The translations under genes were made by a program, and so were the position numbers. A stretch of 64,000 bases of DNA from Prostheceraeus crozeri (lineage: Eukaryota; Platyhelminthes; Polycladida; Euryleptidae), in contig CAJQUW010010416.1 in assembly GCA_907163375.1 (NCBI GenBank), positions 1 through 64,000 of the forward strand, in the 5' to 3' direction. Of the stretch, positions 46,983-57,115 are shown in pieces; positions within the stretch are counted from its first letter, which is position 1, and each line of letters starts with the position of its first letter. The notes beneath the pieces were generated by a model. It did no database searches, was not told where the DNA came from, and was given only the letters and a program-made list of their open reading frames with translations.

Positions 46983-48781
46983 TTCTCATACAATGATGAA
47001 AGTCATCCCAGTAGCCATTTATAATAGAATATAATGCTTACTAATTTAAATTATTAGTTAAAGTAGTCCTAAGGAGGACTGATGGCGTTCTCCAATCCGC
47101 AAGTGTACAAAAGCAATGCTACTGTAACCATTGGATTAATCAGTTCTTAAAAGAACTCAATGTAGCTTTCTCGTGGCAACGAATTAAAATTGATCAGCTT
47201 TGGCCCAATATCTGGTAAAAATGGAAATCTTAAGACTTGTAATACTACTCATTCTTGCTGTTAATATACTAATACCATAGATTCCAAACACTACCGTATA
47301 CACGTTCAAAACAGACGTCTAATATACTGTACCGACTACAGATGCTGATAGTGGAAATAGAATAAGACAATGGTCACCATAGGTTAAGGAAATTAGAAAT
47401 GGATATTATAAAACAACAGGAAACCGATGAATAAAAATTGGAAAAGTGGAGGTAAAATATGGAAATACAACGATGCTACTACACTGATTACAAGTGAACT
47501 ATATCTGACACTACTCGAAGTGGATAATGGTAAGAGTAGATAAGTGGAAAGTGGATAATGGAGGTAAACAATAGAACTACAATGACACTCTACTACACCG
47601 AAAGCAATGAAACTATACACACTATACCTAAGACTACACATGGAAAATACTATTTCTTTACTTGAATTTGTTATCGCCAGTTTCTTCATCCGTCTATAGT
47701 ACTTTATGTAATTCCACATTTCTTCATTTGAATTACAATACATCGACCACTACTTCAGTTACCGATTAAGGGATATAAAACATAATACTGCAGTCCGTCA
47801 GTCATCAGCAGGTACTCGTCTAGTTGTGTTTCGACCCCTAACCTGAACACTCAAACCCAGACGAGCGGGGTCCCACACATAGTGGCTGACAAAATACTGA
47901 ATAGGTAGTGATATGTCTTGAAAGATATGTCACAAAGATAAATCAGACATAATTCAATTGTTGCGTTTCCCACATGTAAACAGATCCTGTCATTAAATTC
48001 ATCCCATCAATAAATACAGTATGCTTTTTGCGATCCTCACATGTAAACAAATCCTGTACATCAATCTTTGCCTTTTCGATTCCCTCAAGTAAACAGATCC
48101 TGTTCATCCTCGAATCCCATAAAGATGTAATCGCTGTGTGAAAAATATGTAATCCGCCTTTACACAAACTTCGCCTCATACATCAAGACTTAACAATGGG
48201 AGCTCTCTCATCTCCCGTAAGCCACGCTAAGCGCTCTGTATTCACTCTTCACCGCCCACCCCCCGTATGATGGCTACAAGTCATTGTTAGTCGTTTATTC
48301 ACCTATGCAGCAAGGCATTAAGGAAAATGTGAGTCGTTTGTTGGTCGCGTGCCTCATTGAAATTCACAGAGTGAAGTGAATTGTCGAGCCGAGAAAAGAC
48401 CATATTTGTGAAGCGATTCATTATGCCTTGTGAGAGCCTTTTCTGTGTAACTCATCAAGTCATGCTGAGAATAACCTCTAGATTTCATGATATTTAGTGT
48501 CTTGTTAGTTTTGTGTACAGCGTCTTGTAACTTCGAGCATATTCTACAATATCTGACTACCTGCGACGCGAAAACATGAAGGGCCATCTGTAATGGGATC
48601 ATGCTCTCCGGAAAAGTCAGTTGCACTACAGAGAAAGAGAAGTCATCTACCTTGTGATATACTGAAGTTCTCAAGCTGTTCTGTGAGATTTGTATTTTCA
48701 CATCAAGGTAAACTACCTCTTTATTGTTATCACCATTTCTCTCCGCCAACAAGTCAGGTGGATAAATTCTTTGAATCAACG
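46983..48781 (-). repeat. Pseudo-LTR, downstream copy
   Basis: It contains the last about 140 codons of the RT frame and the whole 3' region. I see one base difference from the other copy (about 47540, AGTAGATAAG versus AGTGGATAAG). Two incidental frames (116 and 78 codons at 47393-47743 and 47943-48179) are open in both copies but disrupted in the older fragment at 8797, so they are not called genes. Confidence 0.9.
47813..47881 (-). ncRNA. Candidate pseudoknotted RNA, second copy
   Basis: Identical to 9119-9187 over the whole segment, on the strand of its element. The four pairing blocks GACCCC, CTCGTCT, GGGGTC and AGACGAG are all intact. A third copy is at 52179-52247. Confidence 0.4.
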
Positions 48782-49817
48782 AATTAAAGTGTTTATAATT
48801 GACAACACATATATCGTCTATGTATCTTGATGTAGGTGATAACAAGCGTGCTAAATGATATTTCTTAGTTTTTATCAAATTTTGCATAAAAACATATTCG
48901 CAGTGTAAGAGGAATAGGTCAGCTAGGAGTGGACTAGAATTTCCTCCCATTGGAATGCCTTTAATCTGCCTGAAAACTAAATTACCGAATGTGACGTAGG
49001 TCTGTGATAATAGGAAATGTATGGCTTCTTTTAACTTCTGTTTATCAAAACAGTGATAACCACTATATTTTTTCATTGAGCAAAAGGACTTATCATATCC
49101 AATGCAAATAAATTTTCTATTTGAGGAATTAAACACCAAATCCATAATAGCGAATATGTAATCTTCAATCAATTTTTGATCAAGATTCGTATATAAGGTT
49201 GAAAAATCGAAAACTTGCAATGAATGAACTTGTGTCGAATTTAATCTGTGTAGAAATTCTTGTGTGGACTTTATACTCCAGAAGCAATCGAAACCGCTGT
49301 TTCTCTTAATTGCCATACAATATCTCTGAAAATTGTCACGCAAAATACTTAAGGCTGAATTTACTTTGATGGAAAGCTTTTTCGATGTGCATTGTCGTGC
49401 TCCTGCTATGAATCTAAATTTGCATGGAGTTTTGTGAAATTTTGGAATCCAATATAATTTTGGTAATTTTCTGTCTTTTTCACAGACAGATAGTTTAAAC
49501 TCGCTTTTCATAATTGTTGTGTGTTGTTCAATTACATTCTGCGCTAAAATTTGCTCTGGACCATAGGTATCATTACCCGATATGTTCGACGTGGAAATAT
49601 CAATTCCCAACTCGGATAAGAGAATTTGGAGATAAAACTTTTTGCAAATGAAGGCATAATTATTAGATGCTTTATCAACTGGCGTAATTATGACGTCATT
49701 CTGCAATTCTTTCAGATTTTTACCCATTTTGACATTAATCTTGTGTCGATTAGTGTGTGCGCGAAATCTATTCGAGGATTTCTTAGCAAGATATATTCGA
49801 TCTTTAATCAGTGCCAT
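48354..49817 (-). CDS. Penelope-like reverse transcriptase (Naiad type)
   Basis: A frame of 487 codons containing a complete PLE reverse transcriptase. It has DVIITPVDKASNNYAFICKK near the N-terminus and KLPKLYWIPKFHKTPCKFRF. The catalytic motifs follow: A as FDFSTLYTNL, B as KGIPMGGNSSPLLADLF and C as RYIDDICVV with two Asp. Then comes YLDVKI, and it ends without a GIY-YIG domain. The reading frame is open above the first ATG, through KKEKLEATLFSAWKSRI, up to a point overlapping the end of the upstream endonuclease frame. That means one protein may originally have spanned both. All catalytic residues are present. Confidence 0.9.
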   Translation of the reverse strand: MALIKDRIYLAKKSSNRFRAHTNRHKINVKMGKNLKELQNDVIITPVDKASNNYAFICKKFYLQILLSELGIDISTSNISGNDTYGPEQILAQNVIEQHTTIMKSEFKLSVCEKDRKLPKLYWIPKFHKTPCKFRFIAGARQCTSKKLSIKVNSALSILRDNFQRYCMAIKRNSGFDCFWSIKSTQEFLHRLNSTQVHSLQVFDFSTLYTNLDQKLIEDYIFAIMDLVFNSSNRKFICIGYDKSFCSMKKYSGYHCFDKQKLKEAIHFLLSQTYVTFGNLVFRQIKGIPMGGNSSPLLADLFLLHCEYVFMQNLIKTKKYHLARLLSPTSRYIDDICVVNYKHFNSLIQRIYPPDLLAERNGDNNKEVVYLDVKIQISQNSLRTSVYHKVDDFSFSVVQLTFPESMIPLQMALHVFASQVVRYCRICSKLQDAVHKTNKTLNIMKSRGYSQHDLMSYTEKALTRHNESLHKYGLFSARQFTSLCEFQ

Positions 49818-49870
49818 GATTCTTGATTTCCACGCTGAGAATAAAGTAGCCTCAAGCTTCTCTTTCTTAC

Positions 49871-51142
49871 TTATTTTGTAATATGCTCATCTAATGAATT
49901 ACTAATTTGAGTTGTTATGGCACTCCAACTAAGGCTTTTGGGGATTCTGTGTTTGGTACCAAAACTGAAGAGTTGACGTAAGTCTTCATCATCCACAATA
50001 TCCAGATCACCCGTTATTACGTGACCATAATGTGGGTAAACAAAAGATTGCCTCTTGCTACATGAGCATGGATTGTTCATGATGTGCATCACATCCTGAA
50101 ACTTTAGGTTATTCAAAAAACGCCCATAATTGCAAAACATCAATGCAGTGGGTTTATCTAATTTATAGAATATTTTCGGTGGATAACGTTCTTGAATTGT
50201 GCTTGGAATTAGCTTGCACACACTGTGATCGCAGAATATAGACATGAGATTGAGTGAGTCTATTGTCTGAGATTCGAACGGGATGATTATGGTTGCTCGT
50301 TCTTTCACATTTTTGTTCTCCGAGTCTAGGTTAAGTTTATTTTGAATGTATGCTGTTAGTACAAATGTCATCATGTTTGCCTCATCCCTTGTCTTGCCTA
50401 GAATGGCTCTTAGCATAGTTTTAGGGAGAGATTTTAGAAGATGATAAAACCTTGACATCCTACGCGTCTCAAAAGAATCTTGTAATTCTTGATAGGTATT
50501 GTCAAGTTCCATAATACCTGAGCTTTTTCTACCCGATTTTCTTATTCCATGACTCCTTTTTCGTCTGCTAATCGGATAACTAAAAAATTGATCATTGGAT
50601 ATGGACTGCTGAGATACACATCCACCTCCCAAAACTCTATCATTCAAACCCAAGGGGTATAAGGTATTGAGCATCTTGATATGCATGTCTTCCTTGCGGT
50701 TGAGCTCTCTGTTTATCTCTTCCGGTGATATGTATATATTGTCATCAACATGATCAATAATTTGCAATTCAACATCAGTCCAAGAATGATGATCTTGCTT
50801 AAAGTGATTGCTAAGATATGTGTTTAAGTGACCTTTTAATACTGAATGACGATGACCATTTAATCTACAATGTAGCGGTTGCTTTGTCTGTCCTACATAT
50901 TGCATTCCACATCTGCTACATGATATAAGATAAATAACATTTCTACTTTTACAAGTAAAAACACCTGGCTGATCAAAGATAAACCGGTTGCCTGTACTGA
51001 AACTTTCGTAGCAATTTTCGGTATTCAAAGATTTACAGCAAAGACATCTATTGCTACCACAAAATCTAATGTTTTTCAAAGTAGAGGGCGCTATCCACTC
51101 CTTCGCATTAACGCTGAACACTTTTCGTACCATATAAACCAT
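49871..51142 (-). CDS. N-terminal GIY-YIG endonuclease region of the Naiad-type element
   Basis: A frame of 423 codons upstream of the RT. Residues about 28-45 hold a cysteine cluster (FCGSNRCLCC), then the GIY-YIG nuclease at about 68-105 (VIYLISC ... QYVGQTKQPLHCRLNGHRH). A long linker follows, and the C-terminal block GHVITGDLDIVDDEDLRQLF leads into the RT. The nuclease would nick the target for reverse transcription. The frame ends in TAA at 49871-49873, while the RT frame overlaps it in another phase, so a single frame shift would fuse them. The start is uncertain; the first ATGs lie at 51142 and slightly downstream. Confidence 0.85.
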   Translation of the reverse strand: MVYMVRKVFSVNAKEWIAPSTLKNIRFCGSNRCLCCKSLNTENCYESFSTGNRFIFDQPGVFTCKSRNVIYLISCSRCGMQYVGQTKQPLHCRLNGHRHSVLKGHLNTYLSNHFKQDHHSWTDVELQIIDHVDDNIYISPEEINRELNRKEDMHIKMLNTLYPLGLNDRVLGGGCVSQQSISNDQFFSYPISRRKRSHGIRKSGRKSSGIMELDNTYQELQDSFETRRMSRFYHLLKSLPKTMLRAILGKTRDEANMMTFVLTAYIQNKLNLDSENKNVKERATIIIPFESQTIDSLNLMSIFCDHSVCKLIPSTIQERYPPKIFYKLDKPTALMFCNYGRFLNNLKFQDVMHIMNNPCSCSKRQSFVYPHYGHVITGDLDIVDDEDLRQLFSFGTKHRIPKSLSWSAITTQISNSLDEHITK

Positions 51143-51348
51143 GAGAAAATTTGCCAGAGCCTCGAAAAGAGCGAGGAATTTGCCGAGGTTGGACTTTCAA
51201 ATTCCTGCCATCTATTGGCATTTGCGCCTAAGTGACTATGTATGATAATTATTAAGATGTGGGACAAATTAGGCATTTCGCCAGCTAGCAGAGGTCCAGT
51301 AGCGGGGTCGTGAAACCACCTGCATCTGAAGACATACTATCCAAGTAA
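51143..51348 (-). other. 5' leader of the Naiad-type element
   Basis: About 200 bases between the upstream pseudo-LTR and the GIY-YIG frame. It contains a short inverted repeat (CTCGAAAAGAGCGAGG) near 51160. It is not present elsewhere in the window. Confidence 0.5.
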
Positions 51349-53147
51349 TTCTCATACAATGATGAAAGTCATCCCAGTAGCCATTTATAATAGAATATAA
51401 TGCTTACTAATTTAAATTATTAGTTAAAGTAGTCCTAAGGAGGACTGATGGCGTTCTCCAATCCGCAAGTGTACAAAAGCAATGCTACTGTAACCATTGG
51501 ATTAATCAGTTCTTAAAAGAACTCAATGTAGCTTTCTCGTGGCAACGAATTAAAATTGATCAGCTTTGGCCCAATATCTGGTAAAAATGGAAATCTTAAG
51601 ACTTGTAATACTACTCATTCTTGCTGTTAATATACTAATACCATAGATTCCAAACACTACCGTATACACGTTCAAAACAGACGTCTAATATACTGTACCG
51701 ACTACAGATGCTGATAGTGGAAATAGAATAAGACAATGGTCACCATAGGTTAAGGAAATTAGAAATGGATATTATAAAACAACAGGAAACCGATGAATAA
51801 AAATTGGAAAAGTGGAGGTAAAATATGGAAATACAACGATGCTACTACACTGATTACAAGTGAACTATATCTGACACTACTCGAAGTGGATAATGGTAAG
51901 AGTGGATAAGTGGAAAGTGGATAATGGAGGTAAACAATAGAACTACAATGACACTCTACTACACCGAAAGCAATGAAACTATACACACTATACCTAAGAC
52001 TACACATGGAAAATACTATTTCTTTACTTGAATTTGTTATCGCCAGTTTCTTCATCCGTCTATAGTACTTTATGTAATTCCACATTTCTTCATTTGAATT
52101 ACAATACATCGACCACTACTTCAGTTACCGATTAAGGGATATAAAACATAATACTGCAGTCCGTCAGTCATCAGCAGGTACTCGTCTAGTTGTGTTTCGA
52201 CCCCTAACCTGAACACTCAAACCCAGACGAGCGGGGTCCCACACATAGTGGCTGACAAAATACTGAATAGGTAGTGATATGTCTTGAAAGATATGTCACA
52301 AAGATAAATCAGACATAATTCAATTGTTGCGTTTCCCACATGTAAACAGATCCTGTCATTAAATTCATCCCATCAATAAATACAGTATGCTTTTTGCGAT
52401 CCTCACATGTAAACAAATCCTGTACATCAATCTTTGCCTTTTCGATTCCCTCAAGTAAACAGATCCTGTTCATCCTCGAATCCCATAAAGATGTAATCGC
52501 TGTGTGAAAAATATGTAATCCGCCTTTACACAAACTTCGCCTCATACATCAAGACTTAACAATGGGAGCTCTCTCATCTCCCGTAAGCCACGCTAAGCGC
52601 TCTGTATTCACTCTTCACCGCCCACCCCCCGTATGATGGCTACAAGTCATTGTTAGTCGTTTATTCACCTATGCAGCAAGGCATTAAGGAAAATGTGAGT
52701 CGTTTGTTGGTCGCGTGCCTCATTGAAATTCACAGAGTGAAGTGAATTGTCGAGCCGAGAAAAGACCATATTTGTGAAGCGATTCATTATGCCTTGTGAG
52801 AGCCTTTTCTGTGTAACTCATCAAGTCATGCTGAGAATAACCTCTAGATTTCATGATATTTAGTGTCTTGTTAGTTTTGTGTACAGCGTCTTGTAACTTC
52901 GAGCATATTCTACAATATCTGACTACCTGCGACGCGAAAACATGAAGGGCCATCTGTAATGGGATCATGCTCTCCGGAAAAGTCAGTTGCACTACAGAGA
53001 AAGAGAAGTCATCTACCTTGTGATATACTGAAGTTCTCAAGCTGTTCTGTGAGATTTGTATTTTCACATCAAGGTAAACTACCTCTTTATTGTTATCACC
53101 ATTTCTCTCCGCCAACAAGTCAGGTGGATAAATTCTTTGAATCAACG
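51349..53147 (-). repeat. Pseudo-LTR, upstream copy
   Basis: A tandem 5'-truncated copy whose 5' edge (53147) falls inside the RT coding region and abuts the LINE. It carries its own C-terminal RT fragment (52720-53145) and the pseudoknot segment at 52179-52247. Confidence 0.9.
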
Positions 53148-55328
53148 TGTGTCATTCAAAATAACACCTAGACATTTTGCCATAGAAACTCGATTTACAG
53201 AAAGTGGCTCATCAAAAAATATGGGATTTCGGGAAACAAGCATGACATTAGACTTACTGGTATTCAACGTTAATATATTTAATGAACACCATCGTGCAAC
53301 GTTCAAAGTTTCATCTTCAATAGCGCTACGAATACAAGATGCATTACCGTTGGAAAATGGAACAACAATGCTGACATCATCGGCATATTTGACCATAGTA
53401 CTCTCGTCAGATATACAACACAGATCTTTTATATACAGACAAAAAATGAAAGGTCCCAACACTGAACCTTGTGGGACACCACGAGAAATATTGACTGAAC
53501 GAGAGAAGTGCCCATCTATTTTTACAACAGCTTTTCTGTGCTCAAAATAGGATCTAAGCCAAACAACGAGTTCGATCGGAAAGTGCATATTCAACATCTT
53601 TTCAAATACAATATTGTGATCAACACAGTCAAATGCTCTTGTCAAGTCAAAATTCAGAATTGCACAACCAAATTTTTGCCGATCATCAAAAGCACGCAGT
53701 GAAGCATCAACTAGCTTAATTAGAGCGGTGGTGGTGGAAGATCCTTTTCGGAAACCATGTTGCTCTCTTCCAAAATTTATGAAAAACATTTCGGCATAGC
53801 GGTTAAGAATAATTCGTTCCAGTAGTTTGGAGAGAACTGAAAAAGTTGAAATATATCGCAGTTTTTCTACATCAGGAGGCTTAGTTTTGGGAAGCGGGAC
53901 AATAACTGCAGTCTTCCATCGGGACGGGAATATCATCTCCTTCAAGGAAGAATTATAAATGGCAGCCAACGGCTTTGAAATGACATCTGCGAGAAGTTTA
54001 TATAACCGAGTAGGAATAGTGTCAATGCCAGATGATTTATTGAGAGGCAGCTTTTTCAACATGTTGTATACCTCTTGACTTGTCACTTCATTGAACCAAT
54101 TTTCATTTAAATTGCCACATGCATTTATCTTCATCATATCATCAATAGAAGAGAAGCATTGAGCAACTTTATCAGCAATAAGATCAAGAAGATTGTCAAC
54201 ACTGCCTTTCTCTGAAATCAAATGAGAAAAGTCATTTATAGTTTTCGGCTTAGTTTGACAAGCAAACAATTCCCAGAGTCCATTCGGAGAAGACATTATT
54301 TTACTTGCCCAAATCTCTTTAGCACGAAGAATTTCTTTTTTCACCTTTTCTTTCAGCTCGTTATATCGTACCCAGTTCTTTGCACGAAAAGCAGCCCACC
54401 GCTCGTGAATAAGATTTTTTGTGAGTGGTGTCATCCATTCTTTATCATTCTGAGTTATTGGAATGTATTTGAATAGAACAAACTTTTCGATCAAAAAGTT
54501 CAAACAGTTGATGAAGGCATCCAACTTTTGTTCAACACCATCTACACCTTGAGTAACACCACTCCAATCGATTTTACAAGCGTGGTAATACAAAGCATCA
54601 ATATTCGATTGTCTAAAATCATAAAGTCTATGATATCGTACACAGTTGGATTGTACATGACTTTGATTCTTAGGAGTGCAGGTTAGCATCAAGTGATCGG
54701 ACGTACCAAGCGGAGCATCATATTTTACACCAGTTTCATCATAAATCATGCACAAATCTTTAGATACAAGAATGTGATCAAGGATGGCATTTTTTCTTGT
54801 CGACTGAACAATGAGATCAATTAAATCTAAATCAAAACACAATGCTTCAATATTGAAAGAATTCAAATCACCAACTACAATTTGATGAAAATGTGGCTTT
54901 CTTGTTAGAAAATCGTCGAAAATTTCCAATATACTGGTATGGATGCTAGAGAGTTCTTCGGAGCTTAAATTAGGAGGTATATACAAGCACAACAGTAGAA
55001 TATTCAGAGAATTGAACTCTACAATCAAATATTCTATGTCGCACCGGAGATGGTACATAGATGTAATATTCAAAAATGGCAAAATTGAATTTACATACAC
55101 AGCGACTCCTCCACCTCTACGATGGCAGCGATCATTTCGAATACTCAAATATCCTGGGATATCAATAAGAGTTGAGTCAACCATATCACTTAACCATGTT
55201 TCTGTCACACAAATTAAATCAGGAGATTTCAGTGAAGCAGCAATTTTAAGCTCATCAATTTTCGGTAGCAATGAACGAGCATTTAAAAGAGTAATAGAGG
55301 GATAGCCGACACTCGGTAAAAACCTCAA
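53148..55328 (-). CDS. LINE ORF2: AP endonuclease and reverse transcriptase, cut by the Penelope insert
   Basis: About 727 codons. The APE endonuclease begins ITLLNARSLLPKIDEL, with TETWLSD, GDLNSF and SDHLMLTC carrying the catalytic residues. The RT shows FSVLSKLLERI, QHGFRKGSSTTTAL, motif A FDLTRAFDCVDHN, motif B SRGVPQGSVLGPF, motif C VKYADDVSIVV and CLGVILND. It then stops at the insertion point, and the remaining C-terminus is at 46510-46977. The frame has no stop or shift of its own, so the LINE was intact when it was hit. There is no ATG at the beginning: the frame runs open past the ORF1 stop, with TTGA at the overlap, which suggests coupled translation or a shift from ORF1. Confidence 0.9.
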
Positions 55329-56137
55329 TGAAAATTTGAATTTATATTTCCATTTGTCTGCACTTGTACAATCTTTCCTCTCTTAATCACAACGTCTTCA
55401 CCACGATCTCGTCTGCTTTTCAAATCAAGACGGAGAGCCTTGCATTTCTCTCTTTCCATCTTTGTTTGGTCAGGATTAATGTAAATATTCGAAAATGATG
55501 TTGTATTTCGAAGCTTTCGAGCATTTCGAAGCATGTTTCCACGTACATCATCATCAGCACATTTGAATCTGAGAAGACGAGGCTGAACAGAAGCCGATGC
55601 TCGTCCAATACGATGACAAGCTGTAGCGTCAACTGAAAAAATTCCAATAGCCTCACAGATTTTAGCGACGGACTCTTTATCACTTTCAATTCTTGATTCG
55701 GCAGAGCCTGATGTTATTTCAGCAAGACCTGATATAATCAGGAAGCTACGTCTCTTCAAGCGTTCTTGGAACTCATTGCACATATCCTCAATGGTGACAG
55801 GATTTGTATTTGCAATTTTGTTGTACTCATTTTGCAGAATATCATATTTCTTCTGCAAATCTGTGTGTTTCTCAATCAGCAAGTTCAATTGATCTGATAC
55901 TGGCTTCAGATGTTTCTGAAGATGAGTCTCGAATAATGATGATAAAGCATTGCTGTCAAGTGATTCTCTTGTTCTCGTTGGAGAAACCGATAGAGCTCTA
56001 TTGTTTGTTTGACTTTTCAAATGCATTATACCGGTAGCTTTGACCATATCTTTCTTAGTTATTTGTGTCTTCTTTAGAAGGTCAGACTCAGACATAGATA
56101 TCATTTCATCCAAGGTCACCATTTTTAAAAAAGTCAA
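55325..56137 (-). CDS. LINE ORF1 protein
   Basis: 270 codons ending in TGA at 55325-55327. The middle (about residues 70-115) is a probable coiled coil with heptad-like LLIEKHTDLQKKYDILQNEY. It is followed by an RRM-like part beginning RRSFLIISGL and a basic C-terminus (LRLDLKSRRDRGEDVVIKRG). This matches the nucleic-acid chaperone type of ORF1 seen in L1-like and some CR1/L2 elements. No zinc knuckle is seen. It is intact. Confidence 0.85.
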   Translation of the reverse strand: MTFLKMVTLDEMISMSESDLLKKTQITKKDMVKATGIMHLKSQTNNRALSVSPTRTRESLDSNALSSLFETHLQKHLKPVSDQLNLLIEKHTDLQKKYDILQNEYNKIANTNPVTIEDMCNEFQERLKRRSFLIISGLAEITSGSAESRIESDKESVAKICEAIGIFSVDATACHRIGRASASVQPRLLRFKCADDDVRGNMLRNARKLRNTTSFSNIYINPDQTKMEREKCKALRLDLKSRRDRGEDVVIKRGKIVQVQTNGNINSNFH

Positions 56138-56225
56138 AAATGGTGCACGACGGATTCGAACTCAGTGTACAAAGCTTTACAGTCACAAACGATACCGCCA
56201 AACCACTAGATCAGTTGATCACTAG
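56138..56225 (-). promoter_or_regulatory. tRNA-like segment with a B box in the LINE 5' region
   Basis: Just upstream of the ORF1 start the minus strand reads GATCTAGTGGTTTGGCGG and, about 35 bases on, GAGTTCGAATCCG, a perfect Pol III B box, ending in GTGCACCA. The spacing is right for a tRNA-derived promoter, but the T stem does not pair. It could be an embedded tRNA-derived SINE or a Pol III-like internal promoter of the LINE. Confidence 0.4.
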
Positions 56226-56559
56226 AGAAATCAAAGATGATGTAATTCCAGCAAATCGTAAAAGGTGTCGCGTGACGCAGCGAAGTTTTCGATTGAAAAT
56301 TCCAAGTTGTGACAGTGCCAGAGGCAAGAATGAAGACAACTCACTGCTGAATTACACGCTGCCGACGAAATAATCCAGAATTACGAATGATGTGAGCACT
56401 TTGGACGAAAACCAGTAGGACAGCGATAGACACGAGGACATACAGATTCTGATGATATAATATTTGGAGAGATTTCGACGAATAACACCAAAATAAAGGC
56501 AAGAATCACTATGTTCGCTGAAAGTAACGAGAGCAACCGACCACCGCGCACGACCTTAG

Positions 56560-56689
56560 AACGTCTTTGAACAGTTCTCAGCGAAGGCCTTGCACCATCG
56601 TGTTCCAATTTTGAGTGCAGTTGGTGAGCATTGCTAAGTGGAGCACGGCGAAAATTTCGGAGCAACAGTCGCTCTTGCTTCGGAGTCAT
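56560..56689 (-). pseudogene. Tc1/mariner transposase, N-terminal DNA-binding part
   Basis: TPKQERLLLRNFRRAPL and QLHSKLEHDGARPSLRTVQRR form the helix-turn-helix region of a Tc1 transposase. The frame then runs into the 5' end of the LINE at 56559. Continuity is restored at 46352. The frame continues in LINE sequence to 56381, which is an artefact of the insertion. Confidence 0.8.
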
Positions 56690-57115
56690 TCAAGAAGAAG
56701 AGTTGAAGAAGACGTTTAACATCTAGCTAGACCAAGAAGATTATAAAAAAGCAAGTGCCCCAAGTAATTTAGCCATACAACATTCTGACGATTGAATAGT
56801 TGTTTTTTGAGTGTGCTACAAATGAAATTATCCATTTGCATAACTTTGGTTTTGCTTAAAAATAAAAATTTGTTTTTATCGTGCGATAAAGCCGTCTTAT
56901 CTAACTGTCCCAAGTAATTTGGCGCGCAATATTTATACATACGAGAATATGTACTGCTTTTCATAATGAATAACAGAGCCGAAAACTACAGGCTAAGTAA
57001 CTTATGACCCAAGTCACAATCAAGCAGCATTTAGTTCAAATTGAAGCAACATTGTAAAATATAGGCGATAATAACTGTGAAAAAGCAGGTGTCCCAAGTA
57101 ATATGGCGCGTACTG

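Larger units (their letters stand above)
46981..53147 (-). mobile_element. Naiad-type Penelope-like element with long direct repeats
   Basis: An insert of about 6.17 kb in the LINE ORF2, with TGT at 46978-46980 and 53148-53150 as a possible 3-bp target duplication. It has direct repeats of 1.8 kb at 46983-48781 and 51349-53147 (offset 4366, no indels seen). The upstream repeat is a 5'-truncated copy that starts inside the RT gene: the head-to-tail arrangement called a pseudo-LTR in Penelope elements. Between them lies a GIY-YIG frame followed by an RT frame. Endonuclease upstream of RT is the permuted order described for the Naiad/Chlamys clade. Near-identity of the repeats implies a young insertion. 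Confidence 0.85.
46358..56559 (-). mobile_element. CR1/L2-type LINE inserted in the Tc1 element
   Basis: On the minus strand it comprises a 5' region (56559-56138), ORF1, ORF2 with AP endonuclease and RT, and a 3' end in a CTTA repeat (AAGTAAGTAAG on the plus strand at 46358), typical of L2-like tails. It is flanked by AACGT. ORF2 is itself split by a Penelope-like insertion (46981-53147). Net length without that insert is about 4.0 kb, so this copy is essentially full length. Confidence 0.85.
45373..57115. mobile_element. Tc1/mariner element, interrupted by nested insertions
   Basis: It starts CAGTACGCGCCATATTACTT and ends with the complement AAGTAATATGGCGCGTACTG. The inverted repeats are about 347 bases long (45373-45719 and 56769-57115). 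The flanking duplication is TA (45371-45372 and 57116-57117). The homologous empty site reads AAGCAATG-TA-ACAAGG at about 25311-25323. Without its nested cargo (46358-56559 plus one AACGT) the element is about 1.5 kb. Long inverted repeats with TA targets and a DD34E transposase fit the Tc1 group. Confidence 0.9.

Noticed and set aside
47393-47743. 116-codon and 78-codon frames in the pseudo-LTR as real genes
   Set aside because: They are broken in the older copy at 8797-9987 and have no recognisable domain; they are open in both young copies only because those are nearly identical.
47795-47850. Hammerhead ribozyme in the Naiad 3' region (CTGATGA and CGAAAC both present)
   Set aside because: The motifs are in the wrong order, with only about 20 bases between them, too few for the stems required by any of the three hammerhead forms.
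46983-53147. LTR retrotransposon with 1.8 kb LTRs
   Set aside because: The repeats include part of the RT coding sequence, and there is no gag, protease or integrase and no TG...CA ends. The RT is Penelope-type, so these are pseudo-LTRs.
45373-57115. A single giant 11.7 kb transposon carrying RT genes as cargo
   Set aside because: The transposase itself is split at the LINE boundary and the LINE has its own target duplication, so these are sequential insertions.
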